Of a DNA stretch of 33,517 nucleotides, positions 16,625-24,173 are shown one piece after another; position 1 is the stretch's first letter, and each line of letters starts with the position of its first letter. The stretch comes from Pseudomonadota bacterium (GTDB taxonomy: Bacteria > Pseudomonadota > Alphaproteobacteria > Rhizobiales > Xanthobacteraceae), in assembly GCA_023387555.1 (NCBI GenBank), contig JAEWHY010000410.1, positions 1-33,517 of the forward strand. The letters are read 5' to 3'. A model generated the notes under the pieces. The model did not search any database. It saw only the letters and a list, made by a program, of their open reading frames with translations, and had not been told where the DNA came from. The position numbers were made by a program, and so were the translations under genes.

Positions 16625-17109
16625 AGCGGCTCCTCCCCCACCCCATCGCGAGTGCCAGCCTTCTGGTGCTCTGGCTGCTGCTGAATCAGTCCGTGTCACT
16701 GGGGCAAATCCTTTTGGGCACGGCCGTCGCGATTCTCGGAGGCTGGACGCTCTCGCTGCTTGAGCTGGTGAGAGCGCGTCCGCGGCGCCTCGGCGTACTC
16801 GCCAATCTGACCGTCCTGGTGGTTGCAGATATCGTCCGCTCGAACATCAATGTCGGACGCATCGTCCTGGGGCTTGGCAGAAAGGGGCGAACACCCGGAT
16901 TTGTGGACATCCCGCTTGAGCTTCGCGATCCCTATGGGCTGGCCACCCTCGCCTGCATCATCACGTCGACACCCGGCACGCTCTGGGTGGATTTCAATGA
17001 GACGAGCGGCGTCCTGACCATCCATGTCCTGGACCTGACCGAAGAATCCGAATGGATCGACACGATCAAGGGACGCTACGAGCAACGGCTGCTGGAGATA
17101 TTCGAATGA
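16621..17109 (+). CDS. mrpE: Mrp antiporter subunit E
   Basis: A 162-residue MnhE-type protein. There are two N-terminal hydrophobic helices (LLVLWLLLNQSVSLGQILLGTAVAILGGW), then the family block VLVVADIVRSNINVGRIVLG, and a cytoplasmic domain with TLACIITSTPGTLWVDFNETSGVLTIHVLD. The ATG overlaps the mrpD stop as ATGA. The subunit is needed for assembly and ion transport of the complex in characterised systems, though it is not a channel of its own. Confidence 0.95.
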   Translation: MKRLLPHPIASASLLVLWLLLNQSVSLGQILLGTAVAILGGWTLSLLELVRARPRRLGVLANLTVLVVADIVRSNINVGRIVLGLGRKGRTPGFVDIPLELRDPYGLATLACIITSTPGTLWVDFNETSGVLTIHVLDLTEESEWIDTIKGRYEQRLLEIFE

Positions 17110-17384
17110 GCACGATGCTGGGCTGGTCGGTCACCGTCGCGCAGATCATGCTTGGCCTCGCCATGGCGTGCTCGGCTTTCCGAATTCTCTGGGGCCCGAG
17201 GGCGCAGGACCGCGTCGTCGGCTTCGACAGCCTGTATGTCAACGCGATGCTGATGCTGCTCGCCTTCGGCATTGGTTCGGGAACCGCGCTCTACTTCGAA
17301 GCGGCTTTGATCATCGCGCTGCTCGGTTTCGTCGGCACCGCAGCGCTGGCCAAATTCCTGCTCCGGGGCGAGGTGATCGAATGA
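17106..17384 (+). CDS. mrpF: Mrp antiporter subunit F
   Basis: A 92-residue protein with three transmembrane helices, homologous to MnhF/PhaF. The conserved core GPRAQDRVVGFDSLYVNAMLMLLAFGIGSGTALYFEAALIIALLGFVGTAALAKFL contains the family's Arg-Val and Asp positions. The start at 17106 forms an ATGA overlap with mrpE; a second in-frame ATG lies nine bases further on. MrpF is a small structural subunit of the cation/proton antiporter. Confidence 0.94.
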   Translation: MSTMLGWSVTVAQIMLGLAMACSAFRILWGPRAQDRVVGFDSLYVNAMLMLLAFGIGSGTALYFEAALIIALLGFVGTAALAKFLLRGEVIE

Positions 17385-17740
17385 CCGGCGCCACCGACAT
17401 TCCGGCTTTCGCGGCCATTCTGACCGCAGTGTTGCTGGTCGGCGGCGCGGCCATCACCCTGACCGGCGCGCTGGGCCTGCTCAGGCTCCATACCTTCTAC
17501 GAGCGGGTGCACGCGCCGACGCTCGGCACGACGCTTGGAACCGTATGCATTGCTTTGGCGTCGATCGTCTACTTCTCGACGCTGGGAAGCCGGCCGGTGC
17601 TGCATGAGGTGCTGATCGTGATTTTCGTCACGGTGACGACACCGATCACATTATTGATCCTGGTTCGTGCCGCATCGTTCCGCGACCAGTCCGAAGACAG
17701 GGCGGCCTCTCCCCGAAACGCCGAGGACGAGCACCGCTGA
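17381..17740 (+). CDS. mrpG: Mrp antiporter subunit G
   Basis: A 119-residue, three-helix protein of the MnhG family. Signatures are ITLTGALGLLRLHTFYERVHAPTLGTTLGTVCIALAS (the LR-L-D/T-FY-R-HAPT block) and the C-terminal helix VLIVIFVTVTTPITLLILVRAA. It overlaps mrpF by four bases (ATGA). Its C-terminus (about 22 residues, FRDQSEDRAASPRNAEDEHR) is hydrophilic and probably cytoplasmic. It is the last gene of the operon, and its stop lies 19 bases from the stop of the convergent amidohydrolase gene, with no obvious terminator between them. Confidence 0.94.
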   Translation: MTGATDIPAFAAILTAVLLVGGAAITLTGALGLLRLHTFYERVHAPTLGTTLGTVCIALASIVYFSTLGSRPVLHEVLIVIFVTVTTPITLLILVRAASFRDQSEDRAASPRNAEDEHR

Positions 17741-17759
17741 CGCTGGCGTGCTGAAGGCA

Positions 17760-18746
17760 TCATGAGCCGACCGCGCCTACGCTCGAACCAACCAACGCCG
17801 TTCGAAGCCGGGGAAACAGGCGCAACGCATTGGCAGACTCAATGCGGTATTTGGCCTCGGGCGGAAGCTGCAAACCATCAATACCATCCACCGTCTCGGC
17901 CATTTGGCGCTTCGGCCCGAACGGGTAGTCGGTCCCGAACAATATCTGCGTGTCGTCGACCAGCGCTCGCAGGGCTGCGAAATGGACAGGATTGGCGGAC
18001 AAGGCACAATCGAAATACAGAGAACGCAATACCTGAGGGACGCCCTCAGGAACATGCTCGCGAAGCCGAGGGTTCACCCGCGATACCATCTCCAGCCGAC
18101 CGGACAGGTAGGGCATGGCGCCGCCGGCATGCGAAAATATCCAGCGAATGCCAGGATAAGCTTGCATGACACCGCCGAAGATGAGCGACGCGATCGCGCG
18201 CGTCGTATCGAACGGGAACTCCAGCATGGAGACGGACAGCCCTCCGACCAACACCGGGTGGACCGGGGTCGTCGGATGCACGAAGACCACGGCTCGTCGG
18301 CGATCCAATTCCGCATAGAGAGGATGGAAGTCGCGCTCGCCAAGGTAACGCCCGCCGTAATGCGACATCAGGCACACCCCATCTGCCGACAAGGTATCGC
18401 AGGCATACGCTGTTTCGCGCAATGCCGCATCGAGATCGTCCATCGGCAGGCAGGCGAACATCCCGAAGCGCATCGGGTGGTCGCGCACCATGCCCGCAGC
18501 GAACTCGTTACAATGGCGGGCGAGTTCGGCCGCTGCCGATCCAGTCAGTCCGGCAAGGCCGGGCGCGGATATCGACGTCACGGCGGCCGAAATACCGGCC
18601 TCGTCCATCAGCTTGAGTGAGTCACTCAGCGACCACTCCGGCACGCGACCGGACACCCCTTGGGACCCGATCGGATGAGCACCGACCGCCGCGACATAGC
18701 GCGGCGGCATGATGTGATGATGCGTGTCGATGCGCAGTCGCTGCAT
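17760..18746 (-). CDS. Amidohydrolase-2 family metal-dependent hydrolase/decarboxylase (ACMSD-like)
   Basis: A 328-residue TIM-barrel protein of the amidohydrolase_2 (ACMSD-like) group. The N-terminal HxH metal pair is His9/His11 (RIDTHHHIMPPRY), followed by VVFVHPTTP, a metal-ligand His in IFSHAGGAMPYLSGRLE, and the catalytic Asp in ILFGTDYPFG. The family decarboxylates aromatic or unsaturated acids or hydrolyses lactones. ATG 18746, preceded by GGGTGAGGGT, is preferred to the in-frame TTG at 18758. It is the last gene of the minus-strand run MarR - acyl-CoA synthetase - TctC - hydrolase, 33 bases after the TctC stop. Its product could be the acid activated by the acyl-CoA synthetase, although the substrate is unknown. 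Confidence 0.9.
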   Translation of the reverse strand: MQRLRIDTHHHIMPPRYVAAVGAHPIGSQGVSGRVPEWSLSDSLKLMDEAGISAAVTSISAPGLAGLTGSAAAELARHCNEFAAGMVRDHPMRFGMFACLPMDDLDAALRETAYACDTLSADGVCLMSHYGGRYLGERDFHPLYAELDRRRAVVFVHPTTPVHPVLVGGLSVSMLEFPFDTTRAIASLIFGGVMQAYPGIRWIFSHAGGAMPYLSGRLEMVSRVNPRLREHVPEGVPQVLRSLYFDCALSANPVHFAALRALVDDTQILFGTDYPFGPKRQMAETVDGIDGLQLPPEAKYRIESANALRLFPRLRTALVGSSVGAVGS

Positions 18747-18779
18747 ACCCTCACCCAACCCCGTAGTGGCCGCGCAGTT

Positions 18780-19757
18780 CTAGATCGGCTCGATGCCGGC
18801 CTTCTTCACGACAGCCGACCAGCTCTTGATGTCGACCGCAAGCAGATCGCGCAGTTGGTCCGGCGTGCCGCCCGCAGGCACCATTCCCTGGGTCGCCAGC
18901 CACGCCTTCACGTCCGGAGATCCCAGTATTTCATTCGCGGTCTTGTTGAACTTGTCGACAATCGCCGGCGATGTGCCGGCCGGGGCAAACATCGCATACC
19001 AGTCCTGGAGTGCGACTTCGGGAATGCCCAACTCTGCAAGGGTTGGCATATCCGGCAAGGACGGGAGCCGGTCCGCACTGGCAACGCCTGCGAGCTTCAC
19101 CGCACCGTCAGCCGGGAGGCTCTTGGCAATCGTGACCGTGGTGAACATCGCGGCCACGCGCCCCCCGAGCAGGTCCGTCATTGCGCTGGAGAAATTGCTA
19201 GCCGGCACATGCATGACATCGATGCCGGTCTTCTGCCGGAACAGCTCCATCAGCAGATGATGTGGCGTACCACGCCCCGGAGAGGCATAGCTCAGCGCGC
19301 CCGGCTGTGCCTTGGCATTCTTCACGAAGGTCGCAGCATCCGTACCGGCCGATTTGTGCAGCAGAAGGGCGAATCCGATGGTCGCGAGCTGGACCACTGG
19401 CACGAAGCTCTTGATCGGATCGTATGCCAGATTGCGATAGAGGCTCGGGCTCATGGCAAACGTGCTTGGTGTCACGAGCAAGGTGTGCCCGTCGGGTGCG
19501 GCACGTGCGACCAACGTCGAACCGATCGTGCCGCTCGCTCCGGGGCGATTCTCGACCAGGACGTTCTGCGCCCAGCGCTGCTGAAACGCTTCGGCAATCC
19601 GGCGTGCCAGGATATCCGGTGCAGTGCCCGGACTGAACGGCACGATGAACGTCACCGCGCGGTTCGAGATTCCCTGCGCGAATGCTGGAGCAGCAAGCGC
19701 ACCGGCAGCCACGGCACCTGTTGACTTCAGGATCGCGCGGCGGGTCAACGTTTTCAT
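18780..19757 (-). CDS. Tripartite tricarboxylate transporter solute-binding protein (TctC/Bug family), Tat-type leader
   Basis: A 325-residue periplasmic binding protein. The leader MKTLTRRAILKSTGAVAAGALAAPAFAQ has a twin-arginine-like TRRAILK motif, a hydrophobic stretch and an AFAQ cleavage site. The Bug domain shows VTFIVPFSPGTAPDILAR, ENRPGASGTIG, AAPDGHTLLVTPS and MFAPAGTSPAIVDKFN. The start at 19757 is chosen because GGGAGG lies nine bases before it but directly abuts the alternative ATG at 19766. It lies between the acyl-CoA synthetase (42 bases upstream) and the amidohydrolase. As with the other copy in this window, no TctA/TctB genes are present. It probably captures the aromatic or alicyclic acid used by this module (inference). 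Confidence 0.93.
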   Translation of the reverse strand: MKTLTRRAILKSTGAVAAGALAAPAFAQGISNRAVTFIVPFSPGTAPDILARRIAEAFQQRWAQNVLVENRPGASGTIGSTLVARAAPDGHTLLVTPSTFAMSPSLYRNLAYDPIKSFVPVVQLATIGFALLLHKSAGTDAATFVKNAKAQPGALSYASPGRGTPHHLLMELFRQKTGIDVMHVPASNFSSAMTDLLGGRVAAMFTTVTIAKSLPADGAVKLAGVASADRLPSLPDMPTLAELGIPEVALQDWYAMFAPAGTSPAIVDKFNKTANEILGSPDVKAWLATQGMVPAGGTPDQLRDLLAVDIKSWSAVVKKAGIEPI

Positions 19758-19799
19758 TATGGTCATCCTCCCTGATGCATTTGGCAGCCTTGGTGGCTG

Positions 19800-21635
19800 T
19801 CAGTTTCTGCGCTGAACATTGTATCGAACGGGCATTCCCAGCAGCGCCTTTCGGACCTCGTCGGCGATGTCCGGCCGATCCGTCCAAATTTCGACGGTCG
19901 TCTCGTCCTCGGACTGCGCGAAGCCGAATTGCCCGTCGCAGATGCCGGACCGCTCGATCGCGGTGCGGATGGCGTTGCGCACGGCGATCGCGCGTAAAGC
20001 CGGCTTGAAAATCTTGCCGACCGGGGTCAGCGGCAATTTGTCGAGTATCCAGATTCGCTTGGGATGGGCGGCCGGTTCGGACATCAGCGGTTTCACGAAA
20101 GCGATCAGATCCGCTTCGTCGATGCTCGCGCCGTCTTTCAAGGTAACAAAGGCGACCGGCAATTCACCGGCATAGCTGTCCGGCTGACCAACGGCCGCAG
20201 CGTTCAGCACCGTCGGGTGCTGCAACAACGCGCTCTCGATCTGGCCCGGGTCGATATTGTGGCCGCCGCGTATGATGACGTCCTTGGCCCGGCCGGTGAC
20301 GAACACGCGGCCGTCGGCATCGACGTGACCGAGATCGCCACTGACCAGCCAGCCGCCTGGCTCGAATGTGCCGGTATCGAGACTTTGGTCGCTGTAACCC
20401 GGCCCCACGTTGGGACCAGACAGGGCGATCACGCCAACCTCCCCGGCTTCACAGGGCGCATCGATCAATGCCCGGCCCTGGTCCATCCGGAACGCCCTCA
20501 CCGCGGTGAACGGCAAGCGCAAGCCGGTGGAGCCGGCTATACGCGGCCCATGGAATGGCTCGGCGGTCACCACGCCGGCACATTCGGTCATCCCGAGAAT
20601 GTTGCGGACCGGCTTTCCGATCTTTTGTTCCAACGCGTCGGCGAGTTCGGCCGGTAGCGGCGATCCGCCGGTCAGAACGACCCGGAGGCTCGAGATATCG
20701 CCGTCGACTTCGAGTTCGTTGATCGCACTGATTGTGGTCGGGACGCCGCCCACCGCGGTCACGCCGTATTCCGAAATCCGCTGCCAGATCGAGGAGACGA
20801 AGCTGCGGTTCCGCATGCCGAGCCGGCCCGGCACGAGCAATTCGCCACCGGCGCCCAGGACGGAAAGGCCATAAACGAAGCTTCCGGCGACATGGAAGAC
20901 CGGAAAGCCGTTGATCATGACGTCTTCAGCCCGCAGGTCGCACATCAGTGCCGCGGCGCGTGCGACGAACGCCTGATTGAGATGCGTGTGCATCGCGAGT
21001 TTCGGGGCGCCGGTGGTGCCGCCGGTGTGGAAATAGGCAGCGACGGATTCGGGCGCGGGCTCGGGCAATGCTGCACCGCTCTCGCGCGCGATCAGTTGCT
21101 CGAAACTGCCATCGGATCCGCCAGTCGGAGCGTCTCCATCGGCATCGAATATGTATTCCAGCCCCGCTTCATTCCTGAGCCGGTCGATGACCTGCGGCCA
21201 GACCTGCACTTCACTGTTCTCACCAAGAACAATCGCCACCTTGGCTCGCGCCGCTCTCAACAATGACGACAGATGCTCGGGATGAAGGGTGTAATTTACC
21301 GGGATGGCCCGTCCGGCAATGCCGGCGGCCCATATCGCGATCTGCGCATGGGGCGTGTGCGGCATCAGAACGGCGACCGAATCTTCTCGCTCAACGCCGA
21401 GACGCCGGAACAGGCGAGCGGCCCGCTCAATCGCCGTCACGAGGTCTGCGTAGGAGAATGTCTGGTCCTGCCCGCGGTCGCCGTCGGCACGAAGAAAGCG
21501 TATCGCAACGCGATCGGGCGCTGCGTCAGCACGCGCACGCAGCATCGCGTAAGGCGTGCGGTGCGGGAGGAATGCATCAAACCCCTCCGCCTCCACTCTA
21601 CGCAGATCGCTCTCGTCGCGGACTACGAACGACAT
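19800..21635 (-). CDS. AMP-forming acyl-CoA synthetase (ANL superfamily)
   Basis: A 611-residue adenylate-forming ligase that activates a carboxylic acid with ATP and CoA. ANL motifs are the P-loop HTGGTTGAPK at about 203-212, the GMTEC motif near 348-352, the hinge region SGDLGHVDADGRVFVTGRAKDVIIRGGHNI with Asp434, and the catalytic Lys541 in LTPVGKIFKP. A further 60 or so residues after the usual C-terminal domain (VRNAIRTAIERSG... to VRYNVQRRN) are an extension absent from short members. The protein resembles fatty-acid and cyclohexanecarboxylate ligases, but substrate choice cannot be read from sequence. It lies 24 bases downstream of the MarR gene and 42 bases upstream of the TctC gene, so it belongs to this operon. 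Confidence 0.92.
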   Translation of the reverse strand: MSFVVRDESDLRRVEAEGFDAFLPHRTPYAMLRARADAAPDRVAIRFLRADGDRGQDQTFSYADLVTAIERAARLFRRLGVEREDSVAVLMPHTPHAQIAIWAAGIAGRAIPVNYTLHPEHLSSLLRAARAKVAIVLGENSEVQVWPQVIDRLRNEAGLEYIFDADGDAPTGGSDGSFEQLIARESGAALPEPAPESVAAYFHTGGTTGAPKLAMHTHLNQAFVARAAALMCDLRAEDVMINGFPVFHVAGSFVYGLSVLGAGGELLVPGRLGMRNRSFVSSIWQRISEYGVTAVGGVPTTISAINELEVDGDISSLRVVLTGGSPLPAELADALEQKIGKPVRNILGMTECAGVVTAEPFHGPRIAGSTGLRLPFTAVRAFRMDQGRALIDAPCEAGEVGVIALSGPNVGPGYSDQSLDTGTFEPGGWLVSGDLGHVDADGRVFVTGRAKDVIIRGGHNIDPGQIESALLQHPTVLNAAAVGQPDSYAGELPVAFVTLKDGASIDEADLIAFVKPLMSEPAAHPKRIWILDKLPLTPVGKIFKPALRAIAVRNAIRTAIERSGICDGQFGFAQSEDETTVEIWTDRPDIADEVRKALLGMPVRYNVQRRN

Positions 21636-21659
21636 CGGGAGAGTTCCGCTTACAGATGC

Positions 21660-22145
21660 CTATGCCGCTGAAGACAACACGGACGAAATCTGCAGATCCT
21701 GATCGGCCCGCTGCAGGAACTTCAGGAACTGCTTTTTCTGCGAAGCGGAGAAGCTCCGCGTCAGGCGTTTCTCGTGCTCCTCCACAAGCGGGCGCAATTG
21801 CTCGAGGACCCTGGCGCCCTCGGGGGTCAACCAGACCGATTTCGACCTACGGTCGACCGTAGACGAACGGCGCTCGACCAGCTTCTCGTTTTGCAGCTTG
21901 TCCAGGATCGGCACGAGGCTTGACGGTTGCAGATGGATGGCTTCGGCCAGACGGCTTTGCTGCGAACCTGGATTGGCCTCGATGATCGAGAGCAGGCCGA
22001 AATAGCGCGGAGCGCTGCCAAAACCGTAGGTCTTTTCCTCGAAATCCTTGAAGGCGGCGATCTGCAGCAGACGCACGCGGTAGCCGACCTGATCGGCGAT
22101 CAGTCCAAGTTTCAGCCCCGCAGCAGACGCTGATTTCCTGGCCAC
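21660..22145 (-). CDS. MarR-family transcriptional regulator
   Basis: A 161-residue protein from the GTG at 22145, which has a strong ribosome-binding site (GGAGGGAGGG) just upstream. In-frame ATGs at 22172 and 22202 lack one. The winged HTH is clear: RYFGLLSIIEANPGSQQSRLAEAIHLQPSSLVPILDKLQNEKLVERRSSTVDRRSKSVWLTPEG, with the DRR-K wing typical of MarR. Flanking helices form the dimer interface. It heads the acyl-CoA synthetase operon and is divergent from the MaoC gene. MarR proteins of this kind near CoA ligases commonly respond to acyl-CoA or aromatic-CoA ligands, so regulation of both arms through the repeats at 22205-22231 is likely but inferred. Confidence 0.9.
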   Translation of the reverse strand: MARKSASAAGLKLGLIADQVGYRVRLLQIAAFKDFEEKTYGFGSAPRYFGLLSIIEANPGSQQSRLAEAIHLQPSSLVPILDKLQNEKLVERRSSTVDRRSKSVWLTPEGARVLEQLRPLVEEHEKRLTRSFSASQKKQFLKFLQRADQDLQISSVLSSAA

Positions 22146-22204
22146 ATCGCCCTCCCTCCGTGAGGAGCCCATCGCATCGCGCGGGCCGCTTACCGATTTC
22201 ATTT

Positions 22205-22231
22205 GGTTTATATCGAATAGGTTTATATAAA
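22205..22231. promoter_or_regulatory. AT-rich direct repeats between marR and maoC (possible MarR operator)
   Basis: Two copies of GGTTTATAT at 22205-22213 and 22220-22228 are spaced 15 bases apart. The second runs into the palindrome TTTATATAAA (22222-22231). The AT-rich block stands out in GC-rich DNA and lies 60-86 bases upstream of the MarR start and 45-71 bases upstream of the MaoC start, where a shared promoter/operator is expected. Confidence 0.45.
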
Positions 22232-22275
22232 TCAATCCTGAATGTAATTGGGCATAAGAATCCGGGGATTACGTG

Positions 22276-22713
22276 ATGCGGAGCGAAGACATCCAGGCGG
22301 GCATGACGTTTGACGAGATCGCGATCGGCGACACCGCCTCCCACGCCCGAACAATCACCGCCGAGGACATCGACCTTTATGCGCGGATCACGGATGACTA
22401 CAATCCCATCCACATGGATGAGGAGTATGCGAAGCAGACGATCTTCGGCGGACGCATCGCCCATGGCACGATCACGCTGGGGCTGAGCGCCCCGGTCATC
22501 GGCATGAAGCTGCCAGGGCAAGGTTGTGCGCTGGTCTCGATCTCCTCGGACTTCATACGCCCGGTGAAAATCGGCGACACGGTCACCGCTTCCGCCGAGG
22601 TCATCGGCAAGGACGCCGGCAAACGGGTCATCGAGCTGTCGCTGAGGTTCACCAATCAACGCAACGAGGACGTTGCGTTGGGACGCGCCCGCGTCAAACC
22701 AAGGAAGGGATGA
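22276..22713 (+). CDS. MaoC-like (R)-specific enoyl-CoA hydratase
   Basis: A 145-residue single hot-dog domain of the MaoC/PhaJ family. The hydratase-2 motif is intact: ARITDDYNPIHMDEEYAKQTIFGGRIAHG, with the catalytic Asp (40/41) and His46. The overhanging block FIRPVKIGDTVTASAEVI is also typical. It hydrates trans-2-enoyl-CoA to (R)-3-hydroxyacyl-CoA. ATG 22276 with upstream GGGGAT is preferred to the adjoining GTG at 22273. It is divergent from the MarR/acyl-CoA synthetase operon, so it would act on the CoA ester made there. It converges on the DNA ligase gene, with 29 bases between the stops. Confidence 0.92.
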   Translation: MRSEDIQAGMTFDEIAIGDTASHARTITAEDIDLYARITDDYNPIHMDEEYAKQTIFGGRIAHGTITLGLSAPVIGMKLPGQGCALVSISSDFIRPVKIGDTVTASAEVIGKDAGKRVIELSLRFTNQRNEDVALGRARVKPRKG

Positions 22714-22742
22714 CCAGCGATCGCTGCGTCATCTCTCGCGCG

Positions 22743-23768
22743 CTATTTCAACAGCTTCGTCAGGTCCGCCTGCTTCTGCTCCAACTGCTCCATGGTGCAT
22801 TGCCGCGGCGCCTTGTCTGGACGCCATCGCACAATGCGCGTGCCATGGCGAAACCGCCCGCCGCTGAAGTGATCGTAGCTCACTTCGACAACGAGTTTCG
22901 GTTCAAGCGGCTCCCATTCCGCGGATCGCGCCGTACTCCACCGGCTCGGACCGCCGGGCTTGTCACCGGTGAATCCCGGCTCGGAGATCAGCTTCTGCAA
23001 TTTCGCGGTCAGCGCCGACTTTTCGTCAGCTTTCAGTCCGGAACTGAATCCGACGTGGTGGAGACGCCCCCGGCTGTCGTAAAGACCGAGCAACAGCGAA
23101 CCGACCATGCGCGTCCCCGCATTATACCGAAAGCCGCCGACGACGCAGTCAGCAGTCCGGATATTCTTGATCTTGACCATGGCGGATCGCGCGCTGGCGT
23201 CGTAAGGCCGGTCGAGACGTTTCGCGATGAGGCCGTCAAGCGCGCCACCGCTCCGTTTGAACCATGACATTGCCATTTTGAGGTCTGTGGTCGCGGGAGA
23301 AAGTCGGACGACCTCCTGTCCCCTGAATTGCCGCCGGCCAAAGCCCTCCAGCGCTGAGCGCCGCGTTTCCAGATTGTCTTCGACGCACGATCGGCCCCGC
23401 TCGTCGCTCAGTAGATCGAAGGCAATCAGGATGGCCGGGGTTTCTTCGGCGAGACGCCGCACCCTGCTCGACGCAGGATGAATGCGTTGCAGCAACGCAT
23501 CGAACGACAGCCCCTCCCCCTCCGGTACGACCAGTTCGCCATCGAGCAGAAAGCGCCGCGCTTTCAGCGCGAGCAACCCGCTCACGACTTCGGGGAAGTA
23601 TCGGGTCAGCGACTGGCCGGACTTGGATGTGAGTTCGACTTCGTCGCCGTCGCGGCGGGCAAGGCAGCGAAAGCCATCCCATTTCGGTTCATATTGCCAC
23701 TCTGGCCCGGCTGGTATTTCCGCGACCGAACGAGCCTCCATAGGCTTTATGGCCATTCCGGTTGGCAT
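22743..23768 (-). CDS. Stand-alone ATP-dependent DNA ligase (LigC/LigD ligase-domain type)
   Basis: A 341-residue nucleotidyltransferase. The motifs are motif I EPKWDGFR with the adenylated Lys29, motif III LDGELVV (Asp76-Glu78), motif IV DGLIAKR, and motif V MVKIKN followed by RTADCVVGGFRYN. The C-terminal OB domain holds VEVSYDHFSGGRFRHGTRIVRWRPDK. It has no polymerase or phosphoesterase domain and no Ku gene is nearby, so it resembles LigC-type enzymes, which seal nicks in repair (including gap repair and back-up end joining). In-frame ATGs at 23756 and 23741 are alternative starts; none has a strong ribosome-binding site. It heads a region rich in stress-type promoters, consistent with repair during stress (inference). 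Confidence 0.92.
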   Translation of the reverse strand: MPTGMAIKPMEARSVAEIPAGPEWQYEPKWDGFRCLARRDGDEVELTSKSGQSLTRYFPEVVSGLLALKARRFLLDGELVVPEGEGLSFDALLQRIHPASSRVRRLAEETPAILIAFDLLSDERGRSCVEDNLETRRSALEGFGRRQFRGQEVVRLSPATTDLKMAMSWFKRSGGALDGLIAKRLDRPYDASARSAMVKIKNIRTADCVVGGFRYNAGTRMVGSLLLGLYDSRGRLHHVGFSSGLKADEKSALTAKLQKLISEPGFTGDKPGGPSRWSTARSAEWEPLEPKLVVEVSYDHFSGGRFRHGTRIVRWRPDKAPRQCTMEQLEQKQADLTKLLK

Positions 23769-23860
23769 GTCTGCTCAGCTTTATTGCTTTGAACGTCCGG
23801 CCCCCCGTGAGTCGGTGCATGAGCAAATTCATCAGAGCAATCGGCACCCTTCAGACAGCA

Positions 23861-23899
23861 AAGAAGGCCCGGCGTACATCCGGCCGGACCTTCTTTTGT
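23861..23899 (+). terminator. Rho-independent terminator-like hairpin
   Basis: The 13-base arms AAGAAGGCCCGGC (23861-23873) and GCCGGACCTTCTT (23883-23895) pair at 12 of 13 positions around a nine-base loop. On the plus strand TTGTCTT follows. On the minus strand the arm ends in CTTCTTTGC, so it may work both ways. Which transcript it ends is not clear from the sequence. Confidence 0.6.
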
Positions 23900-23992
23900 C
23901 TTGACGACGATATCCTTCGCGAAGTCTCAAAAGACGGAGCGATATGCACCGCAGCAGCGACGCTTAACCACAGCTCCGCCGTCCTGTCCTTT

Positions 23993-24017
23993 AACATTCC
24001 AGCACGTGATGCGTTCC
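23993..24017 (-). promoter_or_regulatory. EcfG-like general-stress promoter (minus strand)
   Basis: On the minus strand GGAAC (24017-24013), 16 bases, then TGTT (23996-23993). The alphaproteobacterial EcfG consensus is GGAAC-N16/17-CGTT, so one base differs. It points toward the hairpin at 23895-23861 and, beyond it, the DNA ligase gene 225 bases away. Confidence 0.5.
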
Positions 24018-24110
24018 CCGATGTTGCCGATCTCGGTACTTTCGTTACGAGCCGAGACATCCCGTCGGCTCATGACATGCGCATGCGATTACCGACGTGA
24101 GCCCATCGAC

Positions 24111-24136
24111 GGAACAACCGGCGTCCCCAGCCTGTT
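24111..24136 (+). promoter_or_regulatory. EcfG-like general-stress promoter of the 24-residue peptide/PhnA-like operon
   Basis: GGAAC (24111-24115), 17 bases, TGTT (24133-24136), matching the EcfG consensus except for the first base of the -10 element. The expected transcription start is near 24143, about 30 bases before the peptide ATG. A near-perfect palindrome (AGTGTTGATCGACACT, 24141-24156) sits exactly at that start point and could be an operator or a 5' stem. Confidence 0.6.
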
Positions 24137-24173
24137 ACGTAGTGTTGATCGACACTTCAAAAGGAGACTGGGG

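Larger units (their letters stand above)
23769..24110. other. Intergenic stretch between DNA ligase and the 24-residue peptide gene
   Basis: No convincing protein gene lies here. It holds a strong inverted repeat at 23861-23895, a minus-strand EcfG-like promoter at 23993-24017, and a second stem (CGGAGC 23935-23940 with GCTCCG 23973-23978) between them. The layout would fit a short minus-strand RNA. Confidence 0.5.
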
